DNA of 33,054 nucleotides from Brevinematales bacterium. Lineage in GTDB: Bacteria > Spirochaetota > Brevinematia > Brevinematales > JAOACQ01. Positions within the stretch are counted from its first letter, which is position 1; the number at the start of each line of letters is the position of its first letter. The DNA lies in contig JAOACQ010000093.1 in the NCBI GenBank assembly GCA_026417755.1, positions 1-33,054 of the forward strand. Reading direction: 5' to 3'. A program made the position numbers and the translations under genes. The notes beneath the pieces were generated by a model. The model had not been told where the DNA came from, searched no databases, and saw nothing but the letters and a program-made list of their open reading frames with translations. This document shows positions 6,493 through 14,592 of the stretch, piece by piece.

Positions 6493-8180
6493 CCTGTCAA
6501 AACACTTTCTTCAGGAAGTCTCTGCAATATTTTTTTTGTAGTCATACCAAGCGAAAATATAACAGTTATTGTCCCTACCCTGCCAAGAAACATTGTACTA
6601 ATAAGAAGGATCTTACTTAAAGCACTCAGTTTGGGAGTTATGCCAGTCGAAAGCCCAACAGTTCCAAAAGCAGAAACTACCTCAAAGACCACCTGCTTAA
6701 GTGAAAATCTGGCCTCTATAAAAGAAATCAAAATTGTTTGAAGTAATACTAAGTTAAGAGATAATATAAATACAACAAGGGATTTTCTTATAGAATCAAA
6801 ACTTATCTCTCTCTGAAATAAATTAACAACTTTTTTATCTCTCAAAACATTAATGGTATTAAAAAGTATGACAGCAAATGAAGTTGTCTTTATACCCCCT
6901 CCTGTAGAACCTGGAGAAGCTCCTATAAACATAAGAATACAGGTAAATAAAATAGTTGAATCCCTCACAATACCATAATCAATAGTATTAAATCCAGCTG
7001 TTCTTGGAGTTATAGAAGCAAAAAAAGAAGCGAGCACCTTTCCAAAAAAATTCAAATCCTTGAAAGCATTGTCATACTCCATAAGAAAAATAATCAGTGC
7101 ACCAAAGAAAATCAATACAAAAGTTGTAGTAAGAACAAGTTTTGTATGAAGATTTAACCTCTTTTCTCTTCTCCTTATAATGTTAAAGATATTATAAAGA
7201 ACTGGAAACCCAATACCACCAACAAAGATAAGAAACATTAAATTAATATTTATAACAAAATTTGTCTTAAAACTCATAAAACTATCGGGGAAAAGTGCAA
7301 ATCCAGCATTACAAAATGCACTTATAGCATGAAAAATAGAATAAAAAATTGCTTTACTAAGGGGCAAAAATTTTTTAAATTCCGTAAAAAAAATAACTGC
7401 ACCAATACCTTCAAAAAGAAGTGTTACTAATAAAATAAATGATATAAACTTATACATAACTGATATATTATCAGCACTTAAAGCATTCTTAAGTGTCAGC
7501 CTGTCAAAAACGGATAATTTTTGGCCAATCAAATAAGAAAAAAAAGCAGTAAAAACCATAAGCCCAAGTCCACCTAACTGAACAAAACAAATTAAAACAA
7601 TCTTACCAAAAAGTGTAAGATCTTTTCCTACATCAATAACAGATAAACCAGTAACACAAACAGCAGAAGCCGATGTAAATAAAGCATCAAGGTAACTCAT
7701 TTTGATATTGTTAGAAAAAGGCATATAAAGTAATAAACTTCCAGTAAAAACAAGAACTAAAAAAGAAATAGAGATAATAGTGTAAGGTTTAATCTGAATC
7801 TTTCTTCTTTTTGAAATATCAACATTAAAAGACTTTATAAAGTATATTAAAATCACAATTAATAAAAAAAGTTTAAGAAAAAGATTAAAATTTAAACCAT
7901 AAAAATCAAGCCTTATGTTAAACTTAACAAAAAAAGGAAAGATAAATAAGAAAAATAAAGCTACAAAAAGCGAGAATAAACTCATAAAAGAAAAATAATA
8001 AATTTTATTTTCTTTTCCTTTTAAAAAAGACAAATATATTTCAACCAAAGACACAATTATCAAAGAAAATAAAACGAAATAATTTAAAAGCAAATCCCCT
8101 TTACCTAAAACAATCATCCAGAAAAGAATAATAGTATCAGTAATAAAAATGAAAAACTTAAATCCCTTAAAATAATTCAT
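6489..8180 (-). CDS. TrkH/KtrB-type potassium uptake channel subunit
   Basis: An integral membrane K+ (or Na+-dependent K+) translocation subunit. Four pore-loop segments of the MPM repeat fold are visible: VTGLS near 176-180, CNAGF at 290-294, TAGFNT at 394-399, and GTVGLSTG at 506-513. Each carries the conserved filter glycine. The gating-loop type stretch GGGIKTTS lies at about 427-434. At 563 residues it is longer than the usual 440-480. The excess is an N-terminal extension of about 125 residues with roughly four predicted membrane helices, ahead of the core start near 'PYTIISISFLVLVF'. The cytosolic partner (KtrA/TrkA) is not in this window. It lies 8 bp downstream of the barrel protein gene and is probably cotranscribed with it. 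The ribosome site is weak. Confidence 0.92.
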   Translation of the reverse strand: MNYFKGFKFFIFITDTIILFWMIVLGKGDLLLNYFVLFSLIIVSLVEIYLSFLKGKENKIYYFSFMSLFSLFVALFFLFIFPFFVKFNIRLDFYGLNFNLFLKLFLLIVILIYFIKSFNVDISKRRKIQIKPYTIISISFLVLVFTGSLLLYMPFSNNIKMSYLDALFTSASAVCVTGLSVIDVGKDLTLFGKIVLICFVQLGGLGLMVFTAFFSYLIGQKLSVFDRLTLKNALSADNISVMYKFISFILLVTLLFEGIGAVIFFTEFKKFLPLSKAIFYSIFHAISAFCNAGFALFPDSFMSFKTNFVININLMFLIFVGGIGFPVLYNIFNIIRRREKRLNLHTKLVLTTTFVLIFFGALIIFLMEYDNAFKDLNFFGKVLASFFASITPRTAGFNTIDYGIVRDSTILFTCILMFIGASPGSTGGGIKTTSFAVILFNTINVLRDKKVVNLFQREISFDSIRKSLVVFILSLNLVLLQTILISFIEARFSLKQVVFEVVSAFGTVGLSTGITPKLSALSKILLISTMFLGRVGTITVIFSLGMTTKKILQRLPEESVLTG

Positions 8181-8188
8181 AGCACACT

Positions 8189-9007
8189 CTAAAAACTTGT
8201 ATTATATCCAACTGTAAGTATCCTGTTAACACGCTGAGAATAAAATTCGTACTGAAACACAAAATTAAAAGTAAATTCCTCTACTGGTTTCAAAGAAAAT
8301 ATGATAGATGGTAAAACTCTATCCCCTCTATCAAAAGATAAATAAATATTTTCAAAAGTCAAGCCAAGTGTAAAATAATTTGCAGCTGATAAAGAACATC
8401 CAACGAAAAAAGAAGAGTTGGTTGGATTCTGAGATTCAATAGGTAATAAAGGATAACGAATCCCAAAAACAAGAAAGTCACTCCCACCAAACAGAGAGTA
8501 ACTCCAACCCATCGAAGTAAAAATACTATATATTGTAGCAGATTTACCATTTTCAAAAAAATATGTCCCATTTTTTCCATAAGCTGTATTATCAAAACCT
8601 ATAGACCAATAAAAAGTTTTAAAATTATTGAGAATATTTAACTTCATATAGGCTCCGGGTATATTGACAACAATATCACCTGAACCTATTAAATTATCAA
8701 GGTTTTCAGTAAAACCTATCTCAAAGATATCAAATATACCCACAACAAATCTTGTATTTATTCCACCATTTTCATACATTCCAAGTTCTCCATAAAATTC
8801 ACCTTTTGAAAAGGTTATAGGTGTTTGAACAGAACCAATCTTTTTGAGATTTCGGGACGAACTCACATTATTCAATTTAGTTTTTTGTTTTGTTGTCTCT
8901 TCTACTTTTTTTGGTTGTGATGAACTTTGTGGTTCATCTATTATAAAATCATCCGAATATATATTACTTAATAAAATAATTAAAAATAAAGGTATTAAAC
9001 GCTTCAT
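8189..9007 (-). CDS. Exported beta-barrel protein, probably outer membrane
   Basis: A 272-residue protein with a clear signal peptide (MKRLIPLFLIILLSNIYS, cleavage about residue 18-19). A short low-complexity Ser/Gln/Lys/Thr linker follows to about residue 55. After that come alternating strands with many Gly, Phe and Tyr residues, ending in the terminal Phe common in outer-membrane barrels. Features such as GEFYGELGMYENGGINTRFVVG resemble uncharacterised spirochaete and YjbH-like barrels, but I cannot name the family. AAAGGAGGAGG precedes ATG 9007. ktrB follows after 8 bp. The neighbouring der gene is divergent, with only 69 bp between the start codons. Function is unknown; a porin or an assembly-associated protein is possible. 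Confidence 0.7.
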   Translation of the reverse strand: MKRLIPLFLIILLSNIYSDDFIIDEPQSSSQPKKVEETTKQKTKLNNVSSSRNLKKIGSVQTPITFSKGEFYGELGMYENGGINTRFVVGIFDIFEIGFTENLDNLIGSGDIVVNIPGAYMKLNILNNFKTFYWSIGFDNTAYGKNGTYFFENGKSATIYSIFTSMGWSYSLFGGSDFLVFGIRYPLLPIESQNPTNSSFFVGCSLSAANYFTLGLTFENIYLSFDRGDRVLPSIIFSLKPVEEFTFNFVFQYEFYSQRVNRILTVGYNTSF

Positions 9008-9041
9008 TTGCCCTCCTCCTTTAAGTGATTATCGGAATAAC

Positions 9042-9070
9042 TTGAAAAAAATAGAGAAATAATTTATATT
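9042..9070 (+). promoter_or_regulatory. Sigma70-like promoter placing the transcript start at the der ATG
   Basis: -35 TTGAAA (9042-9047), 17-bp spacer, -10 TATATT (9065-9070). The der ATG begins at 9077, 7 bases past the -10, which is where transcription would normally start. No ribosome site is present upstream. Together these suggest a leaderless mRNA. Confidence 0.6.
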
Positions 9071-9076
9071 GATAGT

Positions 9077-10411
9077 ATGAAAAAGAAAACACCAATCGTT
9101 TCGATTATAGGAAGACCAAATACAGGTAAGTCTTCTCTTTTTAATTTGATAATAGAAAAGAGAAAATCAATAGTTCACGAAGAGGAAGGAGTTACAAGAG
9201 ATATCAATACTGAAATTATCACAATAGATGATTATGTAATAACTCTCTGTGATACAGCAGGCTACCTGGAAAGTGAAGATAGCTTTAACCAGATAGTAAG
9301 AAAAAAGGTTGAAGAAGCCGTTCATAATACTGATTTAGTCTTGTTAACAATAGATGGAAGAGAAATTCATCCTATTGATTACGAAATTGCAAGATTTTTA
9401 AAGAAACTTGATAAAAAAGTAATAATTGTAGCAAATAAACTCGATAATAAAGATATGGAAAATTTAGCATTAGAAGCACACTCTCTCGGTTTTGATGAAA
9501 TTATTCCATTTTCTGTTCTTCACAAAAGAGGGTTAAATACTTTAAGAGAAAAAATAATAGAAAATCTAAAAGAAATAAACAAGCTCAAGACAGCAAAAGA
9601 CATAGAAGAAGAAATAAAAATCGCAATAGTGGGAAAACCAAACGTAGGTAAATCAATGCTTGTAAATGCCATTCTTGGTTATGAGAGAAGTATAGTCTCT
9701 GAAATTGCAGGGACAACAAGAGATGCAATAGATGATATATTCAAATTTAATGGTAAACAAATAAGACTTATAGACACAGCTGGACTCAGAAAAAAATCTA
9801 AAGTTGAAGAAAATATCGAGTATTTCAGTAATGTTCGTGCTATCCAATCAATCGAAAGAAGTGATGTTGTTATTCAAATTATTGATTCAACATCTCCAAT
9901 AACCCATCAGGATAAAACTATCACACAGACTGTTATTTCAAAAGACAAACCTCTGATAATAGCATATAACAAATGGGATCTTGTTCACAAAACTTCGGAA
10001 GAAAACTATTTTCTTATGGAGGAATATAAAAGAAAGCTATATGATGAAATACCAGCTTATCCTTTTGTCCCTGTTGAGTTTATTTCAGCAAAAGAAAAAT
10101 ATAAAATACAAAAACTATTAAATACTGCTCTTAAAGTCTATGAAGACAGTAAATTCAGAGTTTCAACATCAGTTTTAAATGATTGGCTTACAAGAAATGT
10201 AAAAGAAAGTAACTTAGCTTATCCAATATCCGATCTGAAAGTTTATTATGCAACCCAGATTGACGTTTCACCCCCTCATTTTGTATTTTTTATTAACCAC
10301 AAAAAATATTTAAAAAAAGATTATAAGAGATTTCTTGAAAACAGACTCCGGTTAGCTTTTGAATTTACGGGAGTTCCAATAAAAATTACTTTTAGAGAAA
10401 AGGAGGATTAA
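9077..10411 (+). CDS. der: Ribosome-assembly GTPase Der (EngA)
   Basis: Der matures the 50S ribosomal subunit and is unique in carrying two tandem GTPase domains. Both are seen. The first has the P-loop GRPNTGKS at 12-19, DTAGY and NKLD. The second has GKPNVGKS starting at residue 186, DTAGLRKKSKVEE near 232 and NKWD near 298. A KH-like C-terminal domain follows, ending HFVFFINHKKY...FLENRLR...GVPIKI. Length 444 is standard. The start must be ATG 9077 because the first P-loop begins only 11 residues later. No Shine-Dalgarno sequence precedes it, unlike almost every neighbour. A DUF2934 gene starts directly after the stop, with its ribosome site inside the der coding end. Confidence 0.97.
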   Translation: MKKKTPIVSIIGRPNTGKSSLFNLIIEKRKSIVHEEEGVTRDINTEIITIDDYVITLCDTAGYLESEDSFNQIVRKKVEEAVHNTDLVLLTIDGREIHPIDYEIARFLKKLDKKVIIVANKLDNKDMENLALEAHSLGFDEIIPFSVLHKRGLNTLREKIIENLKEINKLKTAKDIEEEIKIAIVGKPNVGKSMLVNAILGYERSIVSEIAGTTRDAIDDIFKFNGKQIRLIDTAGLRKKSKVEENIEYFSNVRAIQSIERSDVVIQIIDSTSPITHQDKTITQTVISKDKPLIIAYNKWDLVHKTSEENYFLMEEYKRKLYDEIPAYPFVPVEFISAKEKYKIQKLLNTALKVYEDSKFRVSTSVLNDWLTRNVKESNLAYPISDLKVYYATQIDVSPPHFVFFINHKKYLKKDYKRFLENRLRLAFEFTGVPIKITFREKED

Positions 10412-10651
10412 ATGCCAGTTAAAAAGTCTTCTCAAACAAAATCAACAACCACTAAAAAAGCAACTCCGGCAAAGAAAAAAACGGTGAAAAAACAAGTAGA
10501 AATGCCAAACCTTGAAAATTTTCTTGCAGAGATTCAGAAAAGAGCTTACGATATTTATGTCGAAAGAACAAGTAAGAATCTACCCGGAGATGAACTAGCT
10601 GATTGGTTAAAGGCAGAAAAAGAAATTAAAGACAAATACGGAATTAAATAA
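10412..10651 (+). CDS. Small DUF2934 protein with a lysine-rich N-terminus
   Basis: A 79-residue protein. The first 30 residues are a Lys/Thr/Ser/Pro-rich tail (KKATPAKKKTVKKQ) like histone H1-type or nucleoid-associated tails. Residues about 38-79 match the DUF2934 pattern: 'IQKRAYDIYVERTSKNLPGDELADWLKAEKEI', in which the AY-x3-ER, G-D-x2-DW and AE elements are the conserved points. The family function is unknown; the basic tail suggests, without proving, nucleic acid or ribosome contact. The start follows the der stop with no gap, and GGAGG at the der end serves as its ribosome site, so the two are translationally coupled. Confidence 0.8.
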   Translation: MPVKKSSQTKSTTTKKATPAKKKTVKKQVEMPNLENFLAEIQKRAYDIYVERTSKNLPGDELADWLKAEKEIKDKYGIK

Positions 10652-10658
10652 TCGTAGA

Positions 10659-10701
10659 TTATATCCGATAGTTTAATTGAACTTCATAGCTAAGGATATA
10701 A
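10659..10701 (+). promoter_or_regulatory. Inverted repeat that would enclose the ribosome site of the next gene
   Basis: TTATATCC (10659-10666) is a perfect 8-bp complement of GGATATAA (10694-10701), with a 27-nt loop. The right arm overlaps the TAAGGA ribosome site, and the GTG start is at 10703. Pairing in the mRNA would hide the site. The stem is AU-rich, so its stability is modest and the role is speculative. Confidence 0.35.
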
Positions 10702-10702
10702 G

Positions 10703-11320
10703 GTGAAAAATTTTTTTATTTTATTTTGTTTAACTATAAATGTTTTTGTTTTTGCTGATTTTAAGGATTTTGGTTATAAGCCATTAAGAGAGAAGATAAA
10801 ATACAAAGAAGATTTTTTCAGACTTTATAATATCTGGCTTTATAAAGATCTTGATTCAATAAGTAGAAACATATACTTTCTTGAACTCGCATATGTTGTT
10901 AGTTTTGATCATCCTATCAGGGCACTTGTCCCTATTACAAATGAAATTCAATACGAAAGATACAAAAATATTTTAATGATGCATATAACACTTATGCTCA
11001 CAAAAGAATATATAGACTATGCATATATGTACGTTAAAGAAAATATATATTTTTACAACGAAGAATTTTTCAAAGACTACCTTGATGGTTATGACATTGC
11101 CGAACACTATCTCAAATGTGCCTTGAAATACTGGGAAGAAGCTCTAAATTTTGCAAGGAATGCAGATAACATAAAAGGTTACAGAGTAGAACTCGAATAT
11201 ATGGAAGACGAATTATACAGAATAAAAATAAATGACTTAAACTATGAGAAAATCATCAACAATTTAATGTCAAGAATTAATCGAAATAGAGAAAAAATAA
11301 AAAATTTTCAAAACAAATAA
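10703..11320 (+). CDS. Exported alpha-helical protein of unknown function
   Basis: 205 residues starting at GTG, with TAAGGA about 7 bases upstream. Residues 1-19 form a plausible signal peptide (MKNFFILFCLTINVFVFA, cut before DF). The rest is predicted helical and rich in Tyr, Glu and Lys, with long amphipathic stretches such as ALKYWEEALNFARNADNIKG. That stretch resembles a TPR-like hairpin but does not make a clear repeat. No catalytic motif, lipobox or second membrane segment is seen. It follows the DUF2934 gene by 51 bp, a wider gap than elsewhere in the run, and may form the end of the der transcript. I do not recognise the family. Confidence 0.6.
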   Translation: MKNFFILFCLTINVFVFADFKDFGYKPLREKIKYKEDFFRLYNIWLYKDLDSISRNIYFLELAYVVSFDHPIRALVPITNEIQYERYKNILMMHITLMLTKEYIDYAYMYVKENIYFYNEEFFKDYLDGYDIAEHYLKCALKYWEEALNFARNADNIKGYRVELEYMEDELYRIKINDLNYEKIINNLMSRINRNREKIKNFQNK

Positions 11321-11322
11321 CC

Positions 11323-11351
11323 TTTACAAAATTCCTTCTTTACTTTATAAT
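11323..11351 (+). promoter_or_regulatory. Strong sigma70-like promoter of the cbiM-ptsI pair
   Basis: -35 TTTACA (11323-11328), 17-bp spacer, perfect -10 TATAAT (11346-11351), with a predicted start near 11358. The promoter lies in the gap just after the preceding stop codon. Confidence 0.8.
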
Positions 11352-11360
11352 ACATAAAGT
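11342..11360 (+). promoter_or_regulatory. Inverted repeat over the -10 and start site, possible operator
   Basis: ACTTTAT (11342-11348), 5-nt spacer, ATAAAGT (11354-11360): a perfect 7-bp inverted repeat that covers the -10 hexamer and the predicted start. The position suits a repressor operator, for instance for a metal-responsive regulator of the transporter gene. No regulator is encoded nearby, so this is inference. Confidence 0.45.
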
Positions 11361-11374
11361 AAGGGGAGGCCTAT

Positions 11375-12283
11375 ATGCATATTCCAGAATATTTATTAAA
11401 AGGTGCTATATGCCCAGTCAGTGCAGCAGTTGGAATAGCCGGTGTTGCTATTGCGACTTATTTTGTTTACAAATCTCAACATAAAGTTGATATATTAAAA
11501 TTTGGAATTCTAACCTCATTAGTTTTTCTTTTACAAATGCTTAATTTTCCTGTTTCTCACGGAACTTCTGGACATTTTCTTGGGACTGCTTTATTAATCT
11601 TTATGCTCGGTATACCAGACGGTATCCTTGCCATGTCAATTATTCTTACTATTCAAGCATTTGTCTTTGCAGATGGAGGAATCACAGTTCTTGGAGCAAA
11701 TATTTTTAATATGGCAATTTTTGGTGCAATACCAGCTGTTATTTTCTATAAACACAAAAAAAATAAATTTACTATGTTCTTTGCCTCAATTCTATCTGTA
11801 ATATTTGCAGCTTTTTCTTGTTCTACATTATTAGCAATATCTTATCCTCAAAACCTAACAAATATATTTTTTTCTATGATGAGCATTCATTTCCTAATTG
11901 CAATTTTTGAAGGCATTATTACAACAATAGCTTTTGTTTTTCTTAATTTAATCTTTGAAAATATCTCTTTTGCTCCATTAAAATATCTTTCAATCTTTGG
12001 AATAATAATAGCATTTATCCTAATCACTCCATTCGCAAGCAATCTTCCTGATGGGCTCGAATGGGTGGTACAAAAATACAACTTACTAAAGGAAAGCGAA
12101 CCTCTATTCGTTGCATTAATCCCTGAATATTCCTTTAACAACATAAACAATGAAATATTAAGTACTATATTAGCAGGAATAAGTGGAATTATTATTACCT
12201 TATTTATCTCAATGTTTATGCTTATAATTTTAAATTTCAAAAAATCAAAAAAAATTTTATTAAAAAATCAAAAAGGAGCATAA
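11375..12283 (+). CDS. CbiM/NikM-type Co2+/Ni2+ transport protein with fused PDGLE region
   Basis: A 302-residue membrane protein, the substrate-specific component of an ECF-type cobalt/nickel importer. The family's metal site uses the N-terminal amine and His2 plus later histidines. Seen here: MHIP at 1-4, SHGTSGHFLG at 61-70, IPDGIL at 80-85 and FADGGI-x4-GANIFNMA at 98-113. About six or seven membrane helices precede a PDGLEW motif at 225-230 and one last helix (about 262-287). That is the CbiN/NikN-like tail seen in fused NikMN proteins. The usual CbiQ and CbiO partners are absent here. The start has AAGGGGAGG 5 bases upstream. ptsI begins directly after the stop. Confidence 0.88.
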   Translation: MHIPEYLLKGAICPVSAAVGIAGVAIATYFVYKSQHKVDILKFGILTSLVFLLQMLNFPVSHGTSGHFLGTALLIFMLGIPDGILAMSIILTIQAFVFADGGITVLGANIFNMAIFGAIPAVIFYKHKKNKFTMFFASILSVIFAAFSCSTLLAISYPQNLTNIFFSMMSIHFLIAIFEGIITTIAFVFLNLIFENISFAPLKYLSIFGIIIAFILITPFASNLPDGLEWVVQKYNLLKESEPLFVALIPEYSFNNINNEILSTILAGISGIIITLFISMFMLIILNFKKSKKILLKNQKGA

Positions 12284-14038
12284 ATGTATTTATTAAGAGG
12301 TATCCCGATCTCAAGAGGAATAGCCATAGGTAAGACATTAATAAGATATGATATAATGAAAAAAGTAAATCTTTCTCAAATCAAAGAAGATGATAAAAAA
12401 ACTGAAATTACAAGATATTTGAATGCTATCGATCAGGTAAAAAATGAGATAACAAACCTTGTTGCAAACAAATCAGGAACCTTGAATCAGGATACTATTC
12501 AAATTTTACAATATTATAAAGTTTTACTTGAAGAAGACTTTTTTATAAAAAATGTTATTGAGAGAATAGAGAATGACTTATATTCTGCTGATTCAGCTCT
12601 TGTTTATGAACTTGAGGCTATAAGAAAACAATTTGAAAAAATTGAAGCTGAATACTTTAAAAGCCGATTTCTGGACTTTAAGTCAATAGCCGATAGAATA
12701 ATAAGAAAAATGAATGGAGATCTTGAACTGGGAGAAATTTCAGAGCCTATAATTATCGTAGCAGAAGAGGTCTCTCCAGCAGAAATGCTACATATAAAAA
12801 AAGAGTTAGTCATAGGTATTGCAACAGAATCAGGAAGCACAACATCCCACGCGGCAATAATCGCAGAATCTCTTGAAATACCTGCTGTTTTTGGTCTAAG
12901 AGATTTATTCAATTATATTAAAAAAGATGACATTTTGATAGTAGATGGATACAAAGGACTTGTAATAGTAAATCCAGATGAAGCAACAGTAAAAGACTAT
13001 AAACATCTTCAAAAAAGCTATCAGAAGAAAGAAAAGGAAATCATACAGGTTGTAAATTTACCATCAAAAACTGTTGATGACGAAGGTTTTAAAATTTACG
13101 CCAATGTTTCAAACTCAATGGAATTAAATATAGCCAAGAGACACCAAGCTGAAGGCATTGGCCTTTTGAGAACAGAACTCTTATTTATTGCAAACGAAAA
13201 GTTTTTAACTGAAAAGGAACAATTTGATATATACAAGGAATATTTACTTATTTTTCAAGGAAAAGACGTAGTCATAAGAACACTTGATATGGGAGGGGAT
13301 AAATTTTTTGAAAATTCTACTTCTAAAGATCCAAATCCCTTTCTTGGCTGGCGTTCTATAAGGGTTCTACTTAAAGAAAAAGAAAAATTTAAACAGCAAC
13401 TGAAAGCCATAATAAGAGCGAGTGTATTCAACGATAATATTAAAATTATGATACCTATGATTTCAAGCATTGAAGAAGTTCGCAAGGTAAAAGAAATCTA
13501 TAAAGAATGTGAAGAAGAAATAAAAAACGAAGGCAAACCATTTAAGTATAATATTTCATTAGGTATAATGATAGAGATACCATCCGCAGCAATTTTATCC
13601 AACCATCTTGCTAAAGAAGTTGATTTTTTCAGCCTTGGAACAAATGATCTTGTTCAATACACCCTTGCTGTGGATAGAAATAATCAATCAGTTGCAGAGT
13701 ATTATCAACCATTAAACCCTGCAGTTTTATACTTGATTCACTATACAGTTGTTAATGCAAATGCAAATAACAAACCGGTATCAGTCTGTGGAGAAATAGC
13801 AAGAAATCCACTATATTTAAGACTTCTACTTGGTATGGGCATAAGAAATTTCAGCGTTAATCCAACTTATATACCTCTTGTAAAATCGATAATAGTAAAC
13901 TCATCTATTGCAGATTGCAAAAAACTGTGGAACTCTGTTAGAAATCTAAAAACAGCAATAGAAATAGAAAGAAAACTTAAAGATGATTTAAAGAAAAATT
14001 TCACTGAAATCTATAATTCTTATTTCTATGATAGCTAA
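12284..14038 (+). CDS. ptsI: Phosphoenolpyruvate-protein phosphotransferase (PTS enzyme I)
   Basis: Enzyme I takes phosphate from PEP and passes it to HPr. The 584-residue protein has the N-terminal GIPISRGIAIG; the phosphorylated His189 in GSTTSHAAII; LLRTELLF; the MGGDK loop; the IEIPSAA and LGTNDLVQYTLAVDR PEP-binding segments; and the acid/base Cys502 in SVCGEIA. The His and Cys positions coincide with those of E. coli enzyme I. The common GGxTSH motif reads GSTTSH, and the usual NPALGLR reads NPFLGWR, both mild changes. It starts immediately after the cbiM stop with an AAGGAG site inside cbiM. No HPr or sugar permease (EII) is in the window. The stop overlaps the convergent DUF366 stop by 4 bp. 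Confidence 0.95.
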   Translation: MYLLRGIPISRGIAIGKTLIRYDIMKKVNLSQIKEDDKKTEITRYLNAIDQVKNEITNLVANKSGTLNQDTIQILQYYKVLLEEDFFIKNVIERIENDLYSADSALVYELEAIRKQFEKIEAEYFKSRFLDFKSIADRIIRKMNGDLELGEISEPIIIVAEEVSPAEMLHIKKELVIGIATESGSTTSHAAIIAESLEIPAVFGLRDLFNYIKKDDILIVDGYKGLVIVNPDEATVKDYKHLQKSYQKKEKEIIQVVNLPSKTVDDEGFKIYANVSNSMELNIAKRHQAEGIGLLRTELLFIANEKFLTEKEQFDIYKEYLLIFQGKDVVIRTLDMGGDKFFENSTSKDPNPFLGWRSIRVLLKEKEKFKQQLKAIIRASVFNDNIKIMIPMISSIEEVRKVKEIYKECEEEIKNEGKPFKYNISLGIMIEIPSAAILSNHLAKEVDFFSLGTNDLVQYTLAVDRNNQSVAEYYQPLNPAVLYLIHYTVVNANANNKPVSVCGEIARNPLYLRLLLGMGIRNFSVNPTYIPLVKSIIVNSSIADCKKLWNSVRNLKTAIEIERKLKDDLKKNFTEIYNSYFYDS

Positions 14039-14592
14039 CTCACCCAGTTTACTTTTACGCTCGCAAACTTTATCCCTTCATATTCACTGATAAAGTTATC
14101 TATTATTCTTTTGCCAGCTTCTTTATAATCTATTCCCATTTCTTCAAGTGAGCTCACCTCTATAGGACAACCAGTATTTACAATATTTATGGCAGTGTGA
14201 ATAAGACCAGAGATAGGACTTAAAGTTGCAATAGAAATTGATAACTTTTTCCCCTTGTAATAAAGGTCATCCCCATCTCTCTCAATCCTAATAGAAGGAT
14301 TGATACTCTCAATGCTTTCTCTAATTATATTAATAAACAGCCTCTGCAAAGCTATAAGCCCTTTTATTTCAAAACCAAAAACCTCAATTATAAAATTAAG
14401 CATCTTATCTGAAGAAATCGGTTCATTATTTATCACATCTTCTATATCAACCATTTCACTTAACTTTACATCTACAGGCCCTATGAAACAGACAATGCTA
14501 TCACCGGCTATCTTAAAATTTTTATATGCAAAATGAGAAGAAAGTTGAGAGCCATCATACTTTATCTCTCTTTCGATAAAAATACCTTTCAT
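14035..14592 (-). CDS. DUF366 family protein coupled to queC
   Basis: 185 residues matching the DUF366 (COG2029) pattern: YDGSQLSSHFAYKNF near the start, GDSIVCFIGPVDV, MVDIEDV, a SDKMLNFIIEVFG segment, LQRLFINII, and a C-terminal 'SPISGLIHTAINIVNTGCPIEVSSLEEMG' region (quoted in part). The family is known mainly from archaea and thermophilic bacteria. As I recall, an archaeal member (PH1223) has a biotin/lipoate-ligase-like fold, but no function is established. The ATG overlaps the queC stop as ATGA, so the two proteins are translated together, which points to a role near preQ0/queuosine metabolism or a shared substrate. That link is inference. The gene ends the long minus-strand operon. Confidence 0.82.
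   Translation of the reverse strand: MKGIFIEREIKYDGSQLSSHFAYKNFKIAGDSIVCFIGPVDVKLSEMVDIEDVINNEPISSDKMLNFIIEVFGFEIKGLIALQRLFINIIRESIESINPSIRIERDGDDLYYKGKKLSISIATLSPISGLIHTAINIVNTGCPIEVSSLEEMGIDYKEAGKRIIDNFISEYEGIKFASVKVNWVS

Noticed and set aside
8844-9062. 72-residue open frame opposite the signal peptide region of the barrel protein
   Set aside because: It mirrors a well-supported gene, has no ribosome site and no family resemblance.
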